Source: Gnetum montanum (taxonomy: Eukaryota > Streptophyta > Gnetopsida > Gnetales > Gnetaceae). From it: a stretch of 62,000 nt of DNA. Positions 48,060 to 59,029 of the stretch are shown here, one piece after another. The notes under the pieces were generated by a model. The model saw only the letters and a list, made by a program, of their open reading frames with translations. It was not told the origin of the DNA and made no database searches. The stretch lies in assembly GCA_015680685.1 (NCBI GenBank), contig MNCI01034697.1:735537-797536 (forward strand). The letters run 5' to 3'. The position numbers and the translations under genes were made by a program. How positions within the stretch are numbered: position 1 is the first letter of the stretch; every line of letters starts with the position of its first letter.

Positions 48060-48815
48060 TGCGAAAAATTTGTTGTGAATGAGTTCAAATCTGTCCATCT
48101 CATTAATTCTTCAATTCTCTTGTATGGGGACATCGGGAGATCAATTGTATAGTGCCCTCCAACATCACTGTGATTCAGAGCATATCCTGAAAGCCCACTA
48201 TTCAGTAGACCCACAATGGCGCTCTTGATTCCATCATTTCTCTACCAGCGGATCATCTGATCACCCTCCCAAAATGATGTGCCCTATCTTGGACTGTTAC
48301 GGAAACCAGCTCTCATGAAGAAAGCTAGATCATTCTTATTCTTTTGGCCATTTCCTTCCTCTGCTTCAAATACTTGTTATGAGCAGAAATTGAATTTTCA
48401 CCTGAGTAAACATAGGAATCTAATGGCAGTCTTTCCACAAAATGAACCATCCAGCCTTTTACCCATGTTTCTACCATTTCGTATAAGATCTCGTTAAATC
48501 AACTACAAGTAGAGGGATTTGTGAGATCCAACATTCCCACATGAAAGGTTGCGTTTGAAATTATGAGGGATGAACCAGCTTTATTTTGTACCAAGTATCC
48601 ATGATTTGAAGCTTCCTCAAAGAAGTTTTCTTTGAGTGATTTTCTTTTCATCATCAGTACCAAGAAAGGGTTATAGTAGGTCATGATTGCAATGCCTTTG
48701 GCCCTTAAATCTTTTACTAGTTGTTTCCAATCACAGTGATGGAGTTCATCTACTTCCTAATTCCACCAGCGCTGTTAGCTAATGCTAGTCCTTCTTTGGC
48801 CCAGCAGCACCTGTG
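48060..48815 (-). pseudogene. GH31 sulfoquinovosidase/YihQ-like pseudogene
   Basis: The minus strand carries the middle to C-terminal part of a family 31 glycoside hydrolase barrel: GQRRTS, RWWN (then TAG), VDELHHCDWKQLVKDLRAKG, IAIMTYYNPFLV, NATFHVGMLDLTNPSTCS, ETWVKGWMVHFVERLPLDS, YVYSGENSISAHNKY, a frameshift near 48325, DLAFFMRAGFRNSPR, FWEGDQMIRW, GIKSAIVGLLNSGLSGYALN, HSDVGGHYTIDLP, and ELMRWTDLNSFTTNF. The order and the QRRTS-WWN and GDQ blocks match YihQ-like enzymes, which release sulfoquinovose from plant sulfolipid derivatives. The nucleophile Asp of GWMADFGE is His here (GWMVHFVE). At least five stops exist. The N-terminus is absent. Confidence 0.8.
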
Positions 48816-48849
48816 CATTGCTTCAAATTTCTCAAGTCCGTCCCTGACT

Positions 48850-49440
48850 TTTATGCTACAATCTATTGCATAGGACAGGAAATATTGTTTTTGCAATAAA
48901 GCAGGGCAATCAAGTTTACTTTAATCACCTGCACATCCTCCAAAGGATCTCTATAATGTCTTTCCAGTTTACAGCAATCATTCATAATTAAGCATTTTTC
49001 TTTTGAGAAAAAGACGTTCATAATTGGATTAACTCATGATAAAAACTCATGTTCGATTTTCTGAGGAATGGAAGCCTCTTGAACTATGATATCCATTATT
49101 CTCAAAGAAACAAGCATGTTCATTTCTGCTGGCAAACTTTCCAATTCTATGTATTGCTTAACATTTAATGATTGCAAAACTATAAGATTCTTAACATTAG
49201 CACTAGGGATTTCAGTCAGACTTGAATCACTCATATCTAATATTTTCAATAAAGATACCCTGCCCATGATTGTCTTGAAACCACCGTTTGCTGCTCTTAT
49301 CAAATATAATTTGCACAATCTTTTGCAACATAGAACCTATACCTATTCTTACTACTTAAAAAAAATAAAATTTGATCCATACAATGGACAAAATGTGCCA
49401 ATAGTCATTGTTGGGACTGAAAATCTTGGTTGCTTGAAAA
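48850..49440 (-). pseudogene. Leucine-rich-repeat fragment
   Basis: The open stretch 49318-49034 reads LLKILDMSDSSLTEIPSANV, LIVLQSLNVKQYIELESLPA, EMNMLVSLRIMDI: three repeats spaced about 23-24 residues with the LxxLxLxxxxxLxxLP pattern of plant resistance-type LRRs. Further left, CLIMNDCCKLERHYRDPLED could be another repeat after a stop. No NB-ARC or kinase domain is visible. It abuts the GH31 fragment on the same strand with no room for an intact gene end. Confidence 0.5.
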
Positions 49441-49479
49441 AAACCAAAGATCCTCGATGTAGTAGTTGCTCAACTTCTA

Positions 49480-50640
49480 ATTCCTAGGACCTTTGCAAGA
49501 AAAATGGGATTCAAGGCACCTTGGCTAGTTTGATAGGTCAACCAGGGACTTACAAAATGCAAAGCATGGTGAATGAAATGCAAAAATGATAGTAGATCTA
49601 AATAATGCATAGATAATAAACAAATATGTTTTGTACACAAAACCCAAAACTTAAAATTTTATTGAAAAAAACTAAAGAATAAATTAGAGAAAATATACAC
49701 AAATGGTTCTTAAATAAGCCTCCAAAGGAGGGTTCACTGATGCAAGAGTTCAAAGCTTGTTAGAGCCGATGCAATCCGCTCCACGATTTGGGTGTTAAGC
49801 CACTCCTAATGCTTTTGAACCTTTCTCAACTACAACATTAGATTTACAATGTTGGCTCTGGTGGGGGTTGAGAAATGTGAAAAATCTATGTTTCTCAAAT
49901 GCTTTATGTTGAGAGTAGGGAATCTCAGGAGTGGAGTGTGGAGCATGAAAATTCACAAATCCCAAAAGTGATTATGAAGCCACAAGATCACAGGGTATCT
50001 ACATTGGGTTCAAGAATATGCAAGTGTGGAAACTTGTAAAAGCTCTTGAGTGCTTGAAAATGCCCAAGAGTAGAATTGTGAATAATTTTGTGTGCAAAAG
50101 TGTGTGTAATTGTTAGTGTTTAAATGTCAAAAGTTGTTGAATTGCCAAAGTGTTGAACCGTGTAAAAATTTTAGAACCTTAAGAAATTTTCTAGACCTAT
50201 AAGTGGTGTTGGAGGTTGGTTTTATAGGTTCTTTGGGCCATGAATGGAGTTGCAAAATGGTTGTGATTTGGTTGCAAATTGCCTGTAAAATGGCAAAAAA
50301 TTGGCTGTCAAATTCAAGTGATATGAGTGCCTAAATTGGGGGGGTTACTATACATAGTAAGTGTTTCCTCCATGGTCATTTTATTTACTATAAATAGTAA
50401 TTGGGGTACACCTTCTATGCTGAAGATGAATCTTTCACGCTAAGCTCTTCACCATGCATGTTGAAGTGGTTGGTCAATGTTGAAGTGCATGAAGTGATGA
50501 ATTTTGGCTTTTGTGGCTTCCACGTTAGGGTGAAGACTCCATGTTGGGGGGAAACTTTCATGCTGAAGGGAAAAAGTTTTCAAAACCCTCATCCTTCCAT
50601 TGTGGGGGTAGGTGAGATTTACCCCCTTACATGTGTTTCC
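49480..50640 (-). repeat. Putative 3' LTR of Tat-like element G
   Basis: It lies just downstream of G's integrase. On the minus strand a TATA box (CTATAAAACC) is at 50220-50228. The plus-strand text AAGGCACCTTGGCTAG ... GTCAACCAGGGACTTAC near 49515-49550 parallels B's LTR (AAAGTGCCTTGGATGG ... AATCAACCAAGGACTTCC). A likely start is TGTAAGGGGGTAAATC near 50631. Ends are not confirmed by a second copy or a target duplication. Confidence 0.6.
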
Positions 50641-50750
50641 AAGTCATCAAAGTTGCTAGTTTAAGGCTGTGGTGGGCCATAGTACTAGTTTAAGGCCCTG
50701 GTAGGTTGTGTTGCCAGTTTAAAGTTATATTTGACTGTTGAAAGTAGGTT
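50641..50750 (+). repeat. Minisatellite-core copies beside G's LTR
   Basis: Three copies of a unit like GCTAGTTTAAGGCTGTGGTG + GGCC. Same core as in B, 54480-54560 and 60400-60760. Confidence 0.7.
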
Positions 50751-50759
50751 TGCTTGTCG

Positions 50760-51870
50760 ATGATTATCAACTACATGTAGTATGACTTTAGATAGGAATG
50801 ATTGACAGATTGACTAGCTCATTCCCATTCATGTCAGCTATTTTAAATGCCACATTCCCGTAAGCTCTGGTAACAAGAAAGAGTCCTTTCTAGTTGGCTG
50901 AGAATTTTTCCACATGCTCACAGATGACCTTGAGGACTAGGTCTCCCTCCTTGATCTTGTGCATGGTCAAGTCATGACAATGTTGCTGCTTTTGCCTCTC
51001 TTAATAGTGATTAATATGAGCAAGTGTTTGCATACGCTGCTTCTCCACTAAATCCAGGGTTGTCATTCGTAATTCTTTGTTTTGCTCCTCATTGATGAAG
51101 TTGTTCAAGGCTACTCGGAGTGATGACACCTACAATTTAAGAGGTAAAACAACTTTAGAACAATAAACAAGGCTATAAGGGGTTATGCTAGTTGCTATGC
51201 AATAGGTTGTTCTATATGCCCATAGTGCATGGACAAGTTACTCATGCCACTTGTGTTTGCTGTTGTTGAGCATCTTTTTGAGTAAGTTGATGATGGTCTT
51301 ATTGCTTGCTTTTGCTTGTCCATTGACTTGAGGGTAGTAGGATGATGAGAAAGAATGCTTGATACCTAGGTTGCGATAGAAATCTTTTGTTTCATGGTTA
51401 CTAAATTGTGGTCCATTGTCTGTAACTATGATCATGGGTATGCCAAAATGAGATACAATCTTGTCTAGGATAAATTTGCAAACTTGTTTAGATGTGGTCT
51501 TCCTTAGGAGAATAGCCTCAACCCACTTTGTAAAATATTCAGTTGCAGTGATGATGAAGCTATGTCCTATGGAAGACTTAGGTGTTATAGGTCCAATGAT
51601 ATCCAACCCCCATCATTGAAATGACCATGTTATCTGGGTTATATGCAACTCAGTTGGTGGTACATGTATAAGGTTACTATATCACTATCATGTGTCACAC
51701 TGCTTAATCTTTTTTAGGTAGCCATTTTTCATATGGGGCCAATAGTAGCCTAATTGTCTAATCTTACCAATTATGGCTCTTGGTCCTATATGTCCTCCAC
51801 AAACATCCTTGTGAACCTCCTCTAAGACTATTTTGGCTTTAGTTTTACCTAAGCACTTTAGGAGTATGCT
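50760..51870 (-). pseudogene. Integrase of G (Tat lineage)
   Basis: Zinc-binding start VHKDVCGGHIGPRAIIGKI near 51810, YYWPHM; the core LDIIGPITPKSSIGHSFIIT, ATEYFTKWVEAILLRKT, HFGIPMIIVTDNGPQFSN, SSSYYPQVNGQAKASNK. The core is open over 122 codons (51606-51238). The third catalytic residue, Glu of GQAEASNK, is Lys here. The C-terminal blocks follow in decayed form (EGDLVLKVICEHVEKFSANQ-like near 50950). It is not a working enzyme. Confidence 0.85.
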
Positions 51871-52189
51871 ATCATAGGATCATCGACATAATGTGTTATC
51901 ACCTACGATGACATACTACTTTGATCACTTGTGTACATCATCCTTTTAAGTAGTAGTCAAGCCTTGTGAAGATTCACCATGCATAAGGTAAAATTTGATA
52001 TCATCATACCACTTCTTGGGAGAAGTAGTATGAATGACAACTATAAAGGTGTCCTTAGTGTTTTGTGTGATGAAAGCAACATAGTTGATGGTTAAGGTGA
52101 GCAACTTTCTAAACACATCCAATGTCACACTAAGGGCTAATGTTGCAATTGCATTGACTATGACGTTTTCATTTCAAGGTATGTGTCGG

Positions 52190-52560
52190 ATATCAACGTC
52201 TATGAATTGTTGTAATAATTACTTTCCTAGGTCATAGTAAAGTTGTAAGTGCTTAGCTTTGCATGCATAGACTTTGGTTACTTGGTTAACCATGAGTTGT
52301 GAATCACCTTTGATGGCTAGGCATCTAATTCCTAGGTCATGAGCTACCATCATCACTCTAATCAAACCCCCGTACTCTGCTATGTTGTTGGTACATGTGA
52401 ACCCAAAACGATAGGCAAAGGATTGGATTTCATTAGTTGGGAATGTTATGACAGCAGCGGAACTAGCTCCATGGGTAATTGAAGCTTCATCAAAGTTCAT
52501 GACTGCCTCATAACCTTCAGGCACTTGGCTAATTGCATTAATATGCTCATCAAGAAATTC
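52190..52560 (-). pseudogene. Second (archaeal-type) RNase H of G
   Basis: The block MNFDEASITHGASSAAVITF, AYRFGFTCTNNIAEYGGLIR, HDLGIRCLAIKGDSQLMVNQ is the extra RNase H found between pol RNase H and integrase in Tat/Ogre elements (pattern FDGASN...CTNNxAEYEAL...GDSQLVxxQ). It is open over 101 codons (52524-52219). The key acidic positions D (NFDEAS), E (IAEY) and D (GDSQ) are kept. This places G firmly in the Tat lineage. Confidence 0.85.
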
Positions 52561-54010
52561 AAGATCTATGGTTGCTTGGTCATTGATAGGTGAAACCGTG
52601 AGTTGTACAGTTATAGCTTGACCTTTCGTTGAGGATTGAGAGACATAATGAAGGTCAAATTCTGCTATTATGACATTCCATTAGGCTATACGGCTACTTT
52701 CGTAAATATTGGTTGTTATGGCTCTGAGTATGTTATCCTTGCAAATCACGTTGACTTGGCTTTTGAAGAGGTAGTACCTTCACTCCTTCAATGAGAATAC
52801 TAGTGCTAGACAATACTTCCTCACTTCAGTGTATCAGGTCTCGTGAGCAACTAACGCGTGGTTAAGGTAGTATACAAGCATTTTTGCTCTATCATCATGT
52901 TTCTAACAAAGTAGAGATCCAATGGATGTATTAGAGATGATAAGATAAATGTAAAATGGTTTACCCTCTTGTAGAGGATAGATTATTAATAGTTGTGTTA
53001 ATTCTTGCTTAAGATTTTCAAAGGCATCTTGGCATTAAGATGTCCACTCATAGTGAACTTGTTTCTTAAGCAAGTGTTGCATGGGCTGTAACTTATTCGT
53101 AAGCCTCGCAATAAACCTACGAATAAACTATAATATGCCTTGTAATACCCAAAGCTCTTTAAGGTTAGTAGGCACTACTAAATTGGATATGGCTTTAACC
53201 TTATTAGGATTGATGCGTATCCCTGCTTCAAAGACTACAAAGTCAAGTATTTTACCGGTTTTGACACCAAAGACACTTCTTAGGATTGATCCTAAGCTCG
53301 TATTTGATGCATCATTCAAGCATAAGATCTAAGTCATTAGCATGGTCATGGGCCATCTTGGACTTAACAACTATGCATCTACGTAATCATTAAGCAAACC
53401 TAGCATGTAATCATTGAAGATATAGGTCATAACTTGTTGGTATGTCACTCTAGCATTTTTAAGGCCAAAGGACATCATGGTATAACAAAAAGCACCTCAT
53501 GGGGTCATGAAGATCATGTTAAGTTGGTGTTCTAGGTTGATCCTAATTTGGTTATACCTCAAGAATCCATCCATAAAGGACAACAAGGCATGTTCAACCA
53601 TAGTATCGATAAGTTGATCAATACTAGGCAAAGGGAAGTTATTCTTGATAGTCGCTTTATTTGGGTCTCGAAAATTAATGCAAATATGAATGCTTCTATT
53701 TTTCTTAGGAACTACCACTATGTTGGATATCCATTCTGCATAATTGATAGCCTTAATGAAACCAACTTGGTAGAGCTTTAAGATTTCATCACGAATTGCC
53801 AAGGACAAATCTGGTCTAATCTTGCATGCTTTTGCTTAACTAGTCTAATGCTAGGGTCCACTATGATTTTGTGCTGGACTAGACAAGGGTCTAGGCCTGG
53901 CATATCTTCATATGACTAGGAAAATGCCTTAATTTTGCCTTGTAAGACCTTGGCAATGTCTTGAGCATATTGAGGCTCAAATGAGGAACTTAGTTTAAGG
54001 GTTTTCTCCT
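52561..54010 (-). pseudogene. RT and RNase H of G
   Basis: Starting near 54000: EDMPGLDPCLVQHKIIVDP, SIRLVKQKHARL; then the open stretch 53808-53497: VGFIKAINYAEWISNIVVVP, NFRDPNKATIKNNFPLPSID, HALLSFMDGFLRYNQI. Further left: GAFCYTMMSFGLKNARVTYQ, the connection ISNLVVPTNLKELWVLQGIL (53200-53140), and RNase H KPFYIYLIISNTSIGSLL (52950), VYYLNHALVAHETRYTEVRK. The YxDD motif region (about 53390) is decayed (DAXL). Stops and shifts are scattered. Confidence 0.8.
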
Positions 54011-54260
54011 CATCACTGTGTGTTGTGATAGGAACCTAAACTAGAGAGTCTTCAATTATGTTGCTGGCCTCTAAGTCAAGGGTTTTGACTAGGTTTTCAG
54101 GCAATTCTAGAGGTTTTTCTATTGAGACTATATTGTCCACAAGACTCTCAGGCTCAAGATCTAGGCAATCATGGTGGATACACCATTCAATATCATTGTG
54201 AGGTCCATGTAGACACAAAGGCAAGTAGATTTGCTCCCATGTACTCATACTTTGATCCTA
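54011..54260 (-). pseudogene. Protease-RT linker of G
   Basis: The open stretch 54248-54036 has acidic, leucine-rich text (LEPESLVDNIVSIEKPLELP, LDLEASNIIEDSLV). It leads in frame, after one stop, to EEKTLKLSSSFEPQYAQDIA and then RT. No active-site motif. Gag of G is not seen to the right. Confidence 0.5.
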
Positions 54261-54880
54261 CATGTCAACCAAAAGTATATTAAGTGGAACCTAGGTAAAA
54301 GTAAATAAATAATGTTAAATTTCTATAAAATTATGCAAATACATGCAAATCTAGGGCAACAAGATCACCAATAAGGTGACAACAAGCAAAGAAAGTGTAA
54401 TAAGGGCCAAATAATTGTTAAACCAAAGTAAAGTATAAGGATCAAGACTACAAATGGTCAACAAAGGTGATGATTTTGCTAGTTTTAGGCCTTAGTGGGT
54501 TGTGATGCCAATTTAGAGTCTTGGTGGACTATGATGCCAATTTAAAGCCTTAGAGAGCCATGGTCATATGGTGTCAAATGGTGGTTAGGAAAGGTCAAAC
54601 CACTATTTGATACCATTTAAATACCAAAAAAGGTAAATAGAGCTATAATAATGTAGATAAAGAACACATAAGGTTGTATAAAGGCCATAGAAGGTTAATA
54701 AGGTGAATGATGTAACATAAGTCCAAAAATAAGCCAAAATACTATGTAATAAGGCAAACATCAAGCAGAATAGGTCATATATGATAAAATTCAACTAATA
54801 TAGGTTTAAAAATGGTTAGGTTTCACTAGTTTTAGGCCTTGGCTAGCCATGTTTTAAGGCTACAAACTATTAGGTGAGCT
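54261..54880. repeat. Non-coding, with minisatellite-core copies
   Basis: At 54478-54560 two or three copies read GCTAGTTTTAGGCCTTAGTG and CCAATTTAGAGTCTTGGTGG; one more is near 54825-54860. The rest has repeated TAAGGCCATAGAAGG-like words but no gene. Confidence 0.55.
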
Positions 54881-55097
54881 TGGGCATCAATTAGGGCTAT
54901 TTCTAAGCTATTTGGACCCCAAAAGTCAAGTGTTTTGAGGCTTCCATGTTGGGCTCAATGTGAAAACAAGGGCCCTCAATGTGGAAACCAAGGAAAATAG
55001 GTTTTGGGATGCTTAGAGATCCAAAATTAAGGTTTTTGGACCATTCCAATGTAGCACAGGGTTAGATCCATCAAAATTGGACACTTTGGAGGTTTGT
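54881..55097 (+). repeat. ~180 bp tandem array, left part
   Basis: The text GAGGCTTCCATGTTGGGCTC and CTCAATGTGGAAACCAAGG matches the units right of solo LTR D (for example near 56085). D interrupts the array. Confidence 0.6.
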
Positions 55098-56036
55098 TGA
55101 TGAGACGCGAAATCGCGTCGTCCCCTGCGATGTCGCGTACGCGATATCGCAGTCCATCGTCAAATCTATAAATAAGAGGCGACACTCCCCTTATTTCCCA
55201 TCCTAGGCTTAAAGTAGGAAAACTCTGGCAGTTTGATCACTCCAGAGATAGAATATTTTCCATGTGCCCGCAGTAGGAGTCCCCAAGTGAACGGATCTTT
55301 ATTCGAGCAGCTTTGTACCTGAACGCAAGTTGTGTACGGCAATAAAGATGAGCTTTGTGGATAAACCTTGCAGTGCATGGAATAGGATTTTATTACCTGT
55401 TATTTCTTACATGTTATTTATTACCTGCATTAGCGCGGCATGAGTACGACTTGATTACGAGCATTGACGAATGTGTATAGCTAATCAAGGAATCGGCTGC
55501 TCATCGTGATTTGTCTCTCTTACCCTCAACTCCTAGAACACGGGATGAGTACGACTTGATTACGAGCATCTATGGATGTGTACGGCTAGTCAAGGAATTT
55601 GCTGCTCATCACATTTAGGCTAGTTAAGTGCCTCAGTACGACCACTTCGAGCATGTGCGTTACGTGTGGTGATCCTAGTAACGATTAGCGTCTGGTAGCC
55701 ACAGTTGCATAGTTCAGGGTGTGTACGGTAAGTGGGAATGGATGTTGACGCTAGTTAATTTAGACTTAGTCCTTAGTTAGAGTTAGTTAGCTTTCTCAAC
55801 CCTTCACCTCAATAGCATAGGAGAAAACCAGAAAAGACTATAAAAATCATATACCTCGGACTTACTTAACCATACACCGTGACAAACACAAGTAAGTCTG
55901 GGAAGACAATGAATGATTAATCCCAAGTGTTCCATGGGGCGTGTAGGCATTTAGTCTGCGGAGTTCGACTGGATCGCATGTGCTATGCTCGTTTCGTATG
56001 GTTGAGTGTAGGGGTACCTCGCCACTCATCATTTGT
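55093..56036 (+). mobile_element. Solo LTR D with TTTGT duplication
   Basis: 55098-56031 is a complete LTR (TGATGAGACGCG to GCCACTCATCA) flanked by TTTGT at 55093-55097 and 56032-56036. No internal sequence is attached, so this is a solo LTR left by recombination between the two LTRs of an Athila-like element. TATA CTATAAATA at 55166-55174, polyadenylation-like CAATAAAG near 55338. It matches C's LTR in length and layout, with a 104 bp module repeated twice (starts near 55442 and 55546). Palindromes CGCGTACGCG and GCGATATCGC are at 55134-55150. Confidence 0.9.
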
Positions 56037-58420
56037 AAAGGACAACAAGTAGGTTCTGGAGCCTTCTCCCCTAGTTTCCACACTAGCCAACATGGAAGAA
56101 AGGGTGCTCAATGTGGGAAACCAAGATTCAAGCCAAAAATGGGGTGAAACATGGTCAAACAAGTAGCTGGAACCCAGATCTAGAGGTTGTGCATCCTCTA
56201 GCTTCATTTTGAGGTAGTTTGAGGCAATTTTCAGGATCAACACATTTTGAAATGGCTTCCCCCACCCCCCTCACTTTTCCACACTAAGCATAGTATAACC
56301 TAGAAAAATAGGGGGACACTTGTTTTATGAATTCAGAATGATTCAAGGGCACTTTGACTAGGTTTCTAGGCCCTTAGGGCTGTAAAATTTGATTTTGCAA
56401 GTTTCTAGTTGATTTTAGGCACGTTTGAATATTGCTTAAAGGTACTTAAGGTCTTTCCCCCTTGTTTCCATGCTAGGAAAGTTACTCCATCATGGAAGGA
56501 TGGGGGGAATGGGTTTTGCTAGTTGAAATGACGTCAAACAAGCAAAATCTTGAGGCTATGAGATCCTAGTCTTCTCTAGCGTAGATCTTTGGCTTCTAGG
56601 AGTGTCATCTTGTAACCAAAAGTGGAAAGTAGCTTTCCATCCTTGTTTCCACACTGGGGAAGTTACTCCATCATGGAAGAAGAAAGAATCCTAGATCTAG
56701 GCCAATTTGGATTACAATTGACCATGCATGTTATCTTCTAGAGTTGTTAGAGCCAAGGGCTATGGATCCATGTCAAAATTTAGCAATTTTGAACATCCCT
56801 AAGTGGTTTTTTAGCTTCCCCCATTTTTATGCTAGGGATGGAAAGCTCAGCTTGGAAAACTTGGGGGAACCACTTTTTGGCCATCTGGGATCAATCTTGT
56901 GAAGTTTAAGGACTTCAATGATTGTTGCCAAGGTTCTAGAGTGCATGAAAGGTCATTTAATGTTATTTTGAGGTGTTTGGGAGCCCCAAACAAGTTCCCC
57001 CTTCAATTTTCATGCCAGGGATACTATCCTTAGTATGGAAGAAGGGATCCCTAGTGTAGAAAAACCATGCATCTCAAATCTAAATCAATTCTAACCTAAA
57101 TTTATTATGCATGTCAGCCTTCAGGGCTTCATGTCAAGTTTTGGCAATTTTGGATATTACAAAGCATTTTTTGGGCTTCCCTCTTTTTTCTATTCTAGGA
57201 CTAAGATGCTCAACTAGAAAACTAGGGAGAATCATTTTTGACCTTTTGACATTAGTTTCTTGAAGTTTGAAGGCTCCAGAGGTTGCTAGTACCAATTGCC
57301 AATGCTTAGTGTGAAAATGTTTCTTTTTTAAAGGTTGATAAGTGGCTTTTTGGCTTCCCCCCTTTTTTCGACATTGGGGCTTCCAAGCTTAACATGGAAA
57401 ATTGGGAAAAATATTTTTGACCATTTTTGGTCACTTTTAGTCATGCATCTAGTTTTCTAAGGTTGCTAGTGTTGACTGCTAACATCTAATGTTAAAATTT
57501 GGTTGTTTCAAAGGTCATTAGGCAATTTTTGGACTTCCCCTCTTTTTCCACACTAGGGCTTTCATGCTTAGCATGGAAAATTAGGGGGAAGGACATTTTA
57601 GCTTTTTATGGTCAATTTGGCTATGCATAAGTGTTCACAGGGTTGTTGGAATTGGCCATTAGTGCCTAAGGTCAAGATCTAGTTGTTTTAAAGGTTGTGA
57701 GGAGCTTTTCAGGTTTCCCCCATGCCATCCATGCTAAGGGTGGGAAGCTCATTATGCAAGAGGTCTCCCTTAGTGAAGAAAGTCAGATCTAGGCATTGAT
57801 AGCCAATTAACCATGCATGTCAACCTTTGGGGTTGCCAGTATCAATGGTCAATGTTGGGTATCAAGATTCGATAGTTTGGAGGCTTCTAAGTGTCTCCTG
57901 TAATCTTTCCCCTTTTCTCCACGTTGGGTTTTGTGGCCCCAATGAGGATGAGAGGGGGATGGTAGGTTTGTGCCATATTTGACCACTTTTGAGGCTTTTG
58001 GAATCTCTAGAGAAATTCAACAGGGTTCAAGGATCATTAGGCATCAAGAAATTGCCATTAGGTAATTGAATTAGGTCATTTTTAGCTTCCCCCATCTATC
58101 CACATTGAAGATGAGAGGCTCGGTGTGGAAGAAGTCTCCCCCAACATGGAAAACACCAAATCCTAAATTTGACCAGTTTTGACCAATTTTGACTAGGTTT
58201 GATGGGGTTTTGAGGCTGTCAGAAATGCTTGGAGGGATTTTTGGTCATGTGGGCCCATCTTGGGGGTCAAACTTAGGCTAGATGGATGCTAGGAGGTAAG
58301 AATGGGTGTTACCCCCTTCTTCCATGCTAGGCACTGCTGCCCCAACATAAAAACCCCATGTGTCTAGCTGTGTTCATGTCTCATCCACTTTTGGGAAACT
58401 GGGGTTGAAAAAGGTAGGTT
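56037..58420 (+). repeat. ~180 bp tandem array, right part
   Basis: Units carry a core like GGCTTCCCCCATTTTTCCAC + ACTAGG followed by AGCTCA..ATGGAAAA.TTGGGGG. I place core starts near 56085, 56262, 56458, 56638, 56815, 56994, 57177, 57355, 57535, 57714, 57905, 58086 and 58310, so most periods are 177-191. Units are strongly diverged from one another. It may have arisen inside the untranslated part of a Tat-like element such as G, since similar words occur in G's LTR (50510-50600). Confidence 0.75.
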
Positions 58421-59029
58421 TGGGTTACCAAGCTTTCAAACAGTGATAGAATCACTCCATTTGAAGCTCAAACAAATTTTTGGTGAATTTTTTACCAACC
58501 TTGTATGAAAAGGGGTAAATGTTTACAACTGCAGTTTTGGCTAAATATTTTCATGTTTTATGGATATATGGTCATACTTTTTCAATTTTAATGGTCATGG
58601 TTATAAGGTTCATAATTTCAGGATTCTTTTTATTGTGGAATCACTAAAATCGAAGCACAAACAAAATTTTGATGAATTCTTTGGCTATGGTTGTGGGAAT
58701 AAGACAAAATTATGGTCATATCACACTACCTATTTGGAAATGGAAGTGGTTGATATGTATAACTTATGTTTTTCTTTTCTCAACATGTTAAGCTACTGCC
58801 TAATTTTGTTTTTTAATAAGAGTAAAAGCTTTTCCTATTTTTAGAAAGCTTCTACTATGGCTACATGGTTTTTTCTAAGTTTATGATGCTTTTCCTAAAT
58901 TTGTGCATAGTTTAGATGTTTTTCCCTAAATTTATGCATAACTTAGATGCTTTTTCTAAATTTATGCATAATTTAGACTACGACATAGTTTTGGGCTATA
59001 AAATTTGGGTTATAAAGGCTATCAAATAT
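58421..59029. other. AT-rich region, no gene
   Basis: A pair of diverged copies reads TAGAATCACTCCATTTGAAG (58448) and GGAATCACTAAAATCGAAGC (58638). The ORF 58560-58844 is hydrophobic and unsupported. From 58850 on, CTAAATTTATGCATAATTTA-like words repeat. Confidence 0.4.

Noticed and set aside
47392-48082. Plus-strand frames of 184-199 codons
   Set aside because: Most of their length is N.
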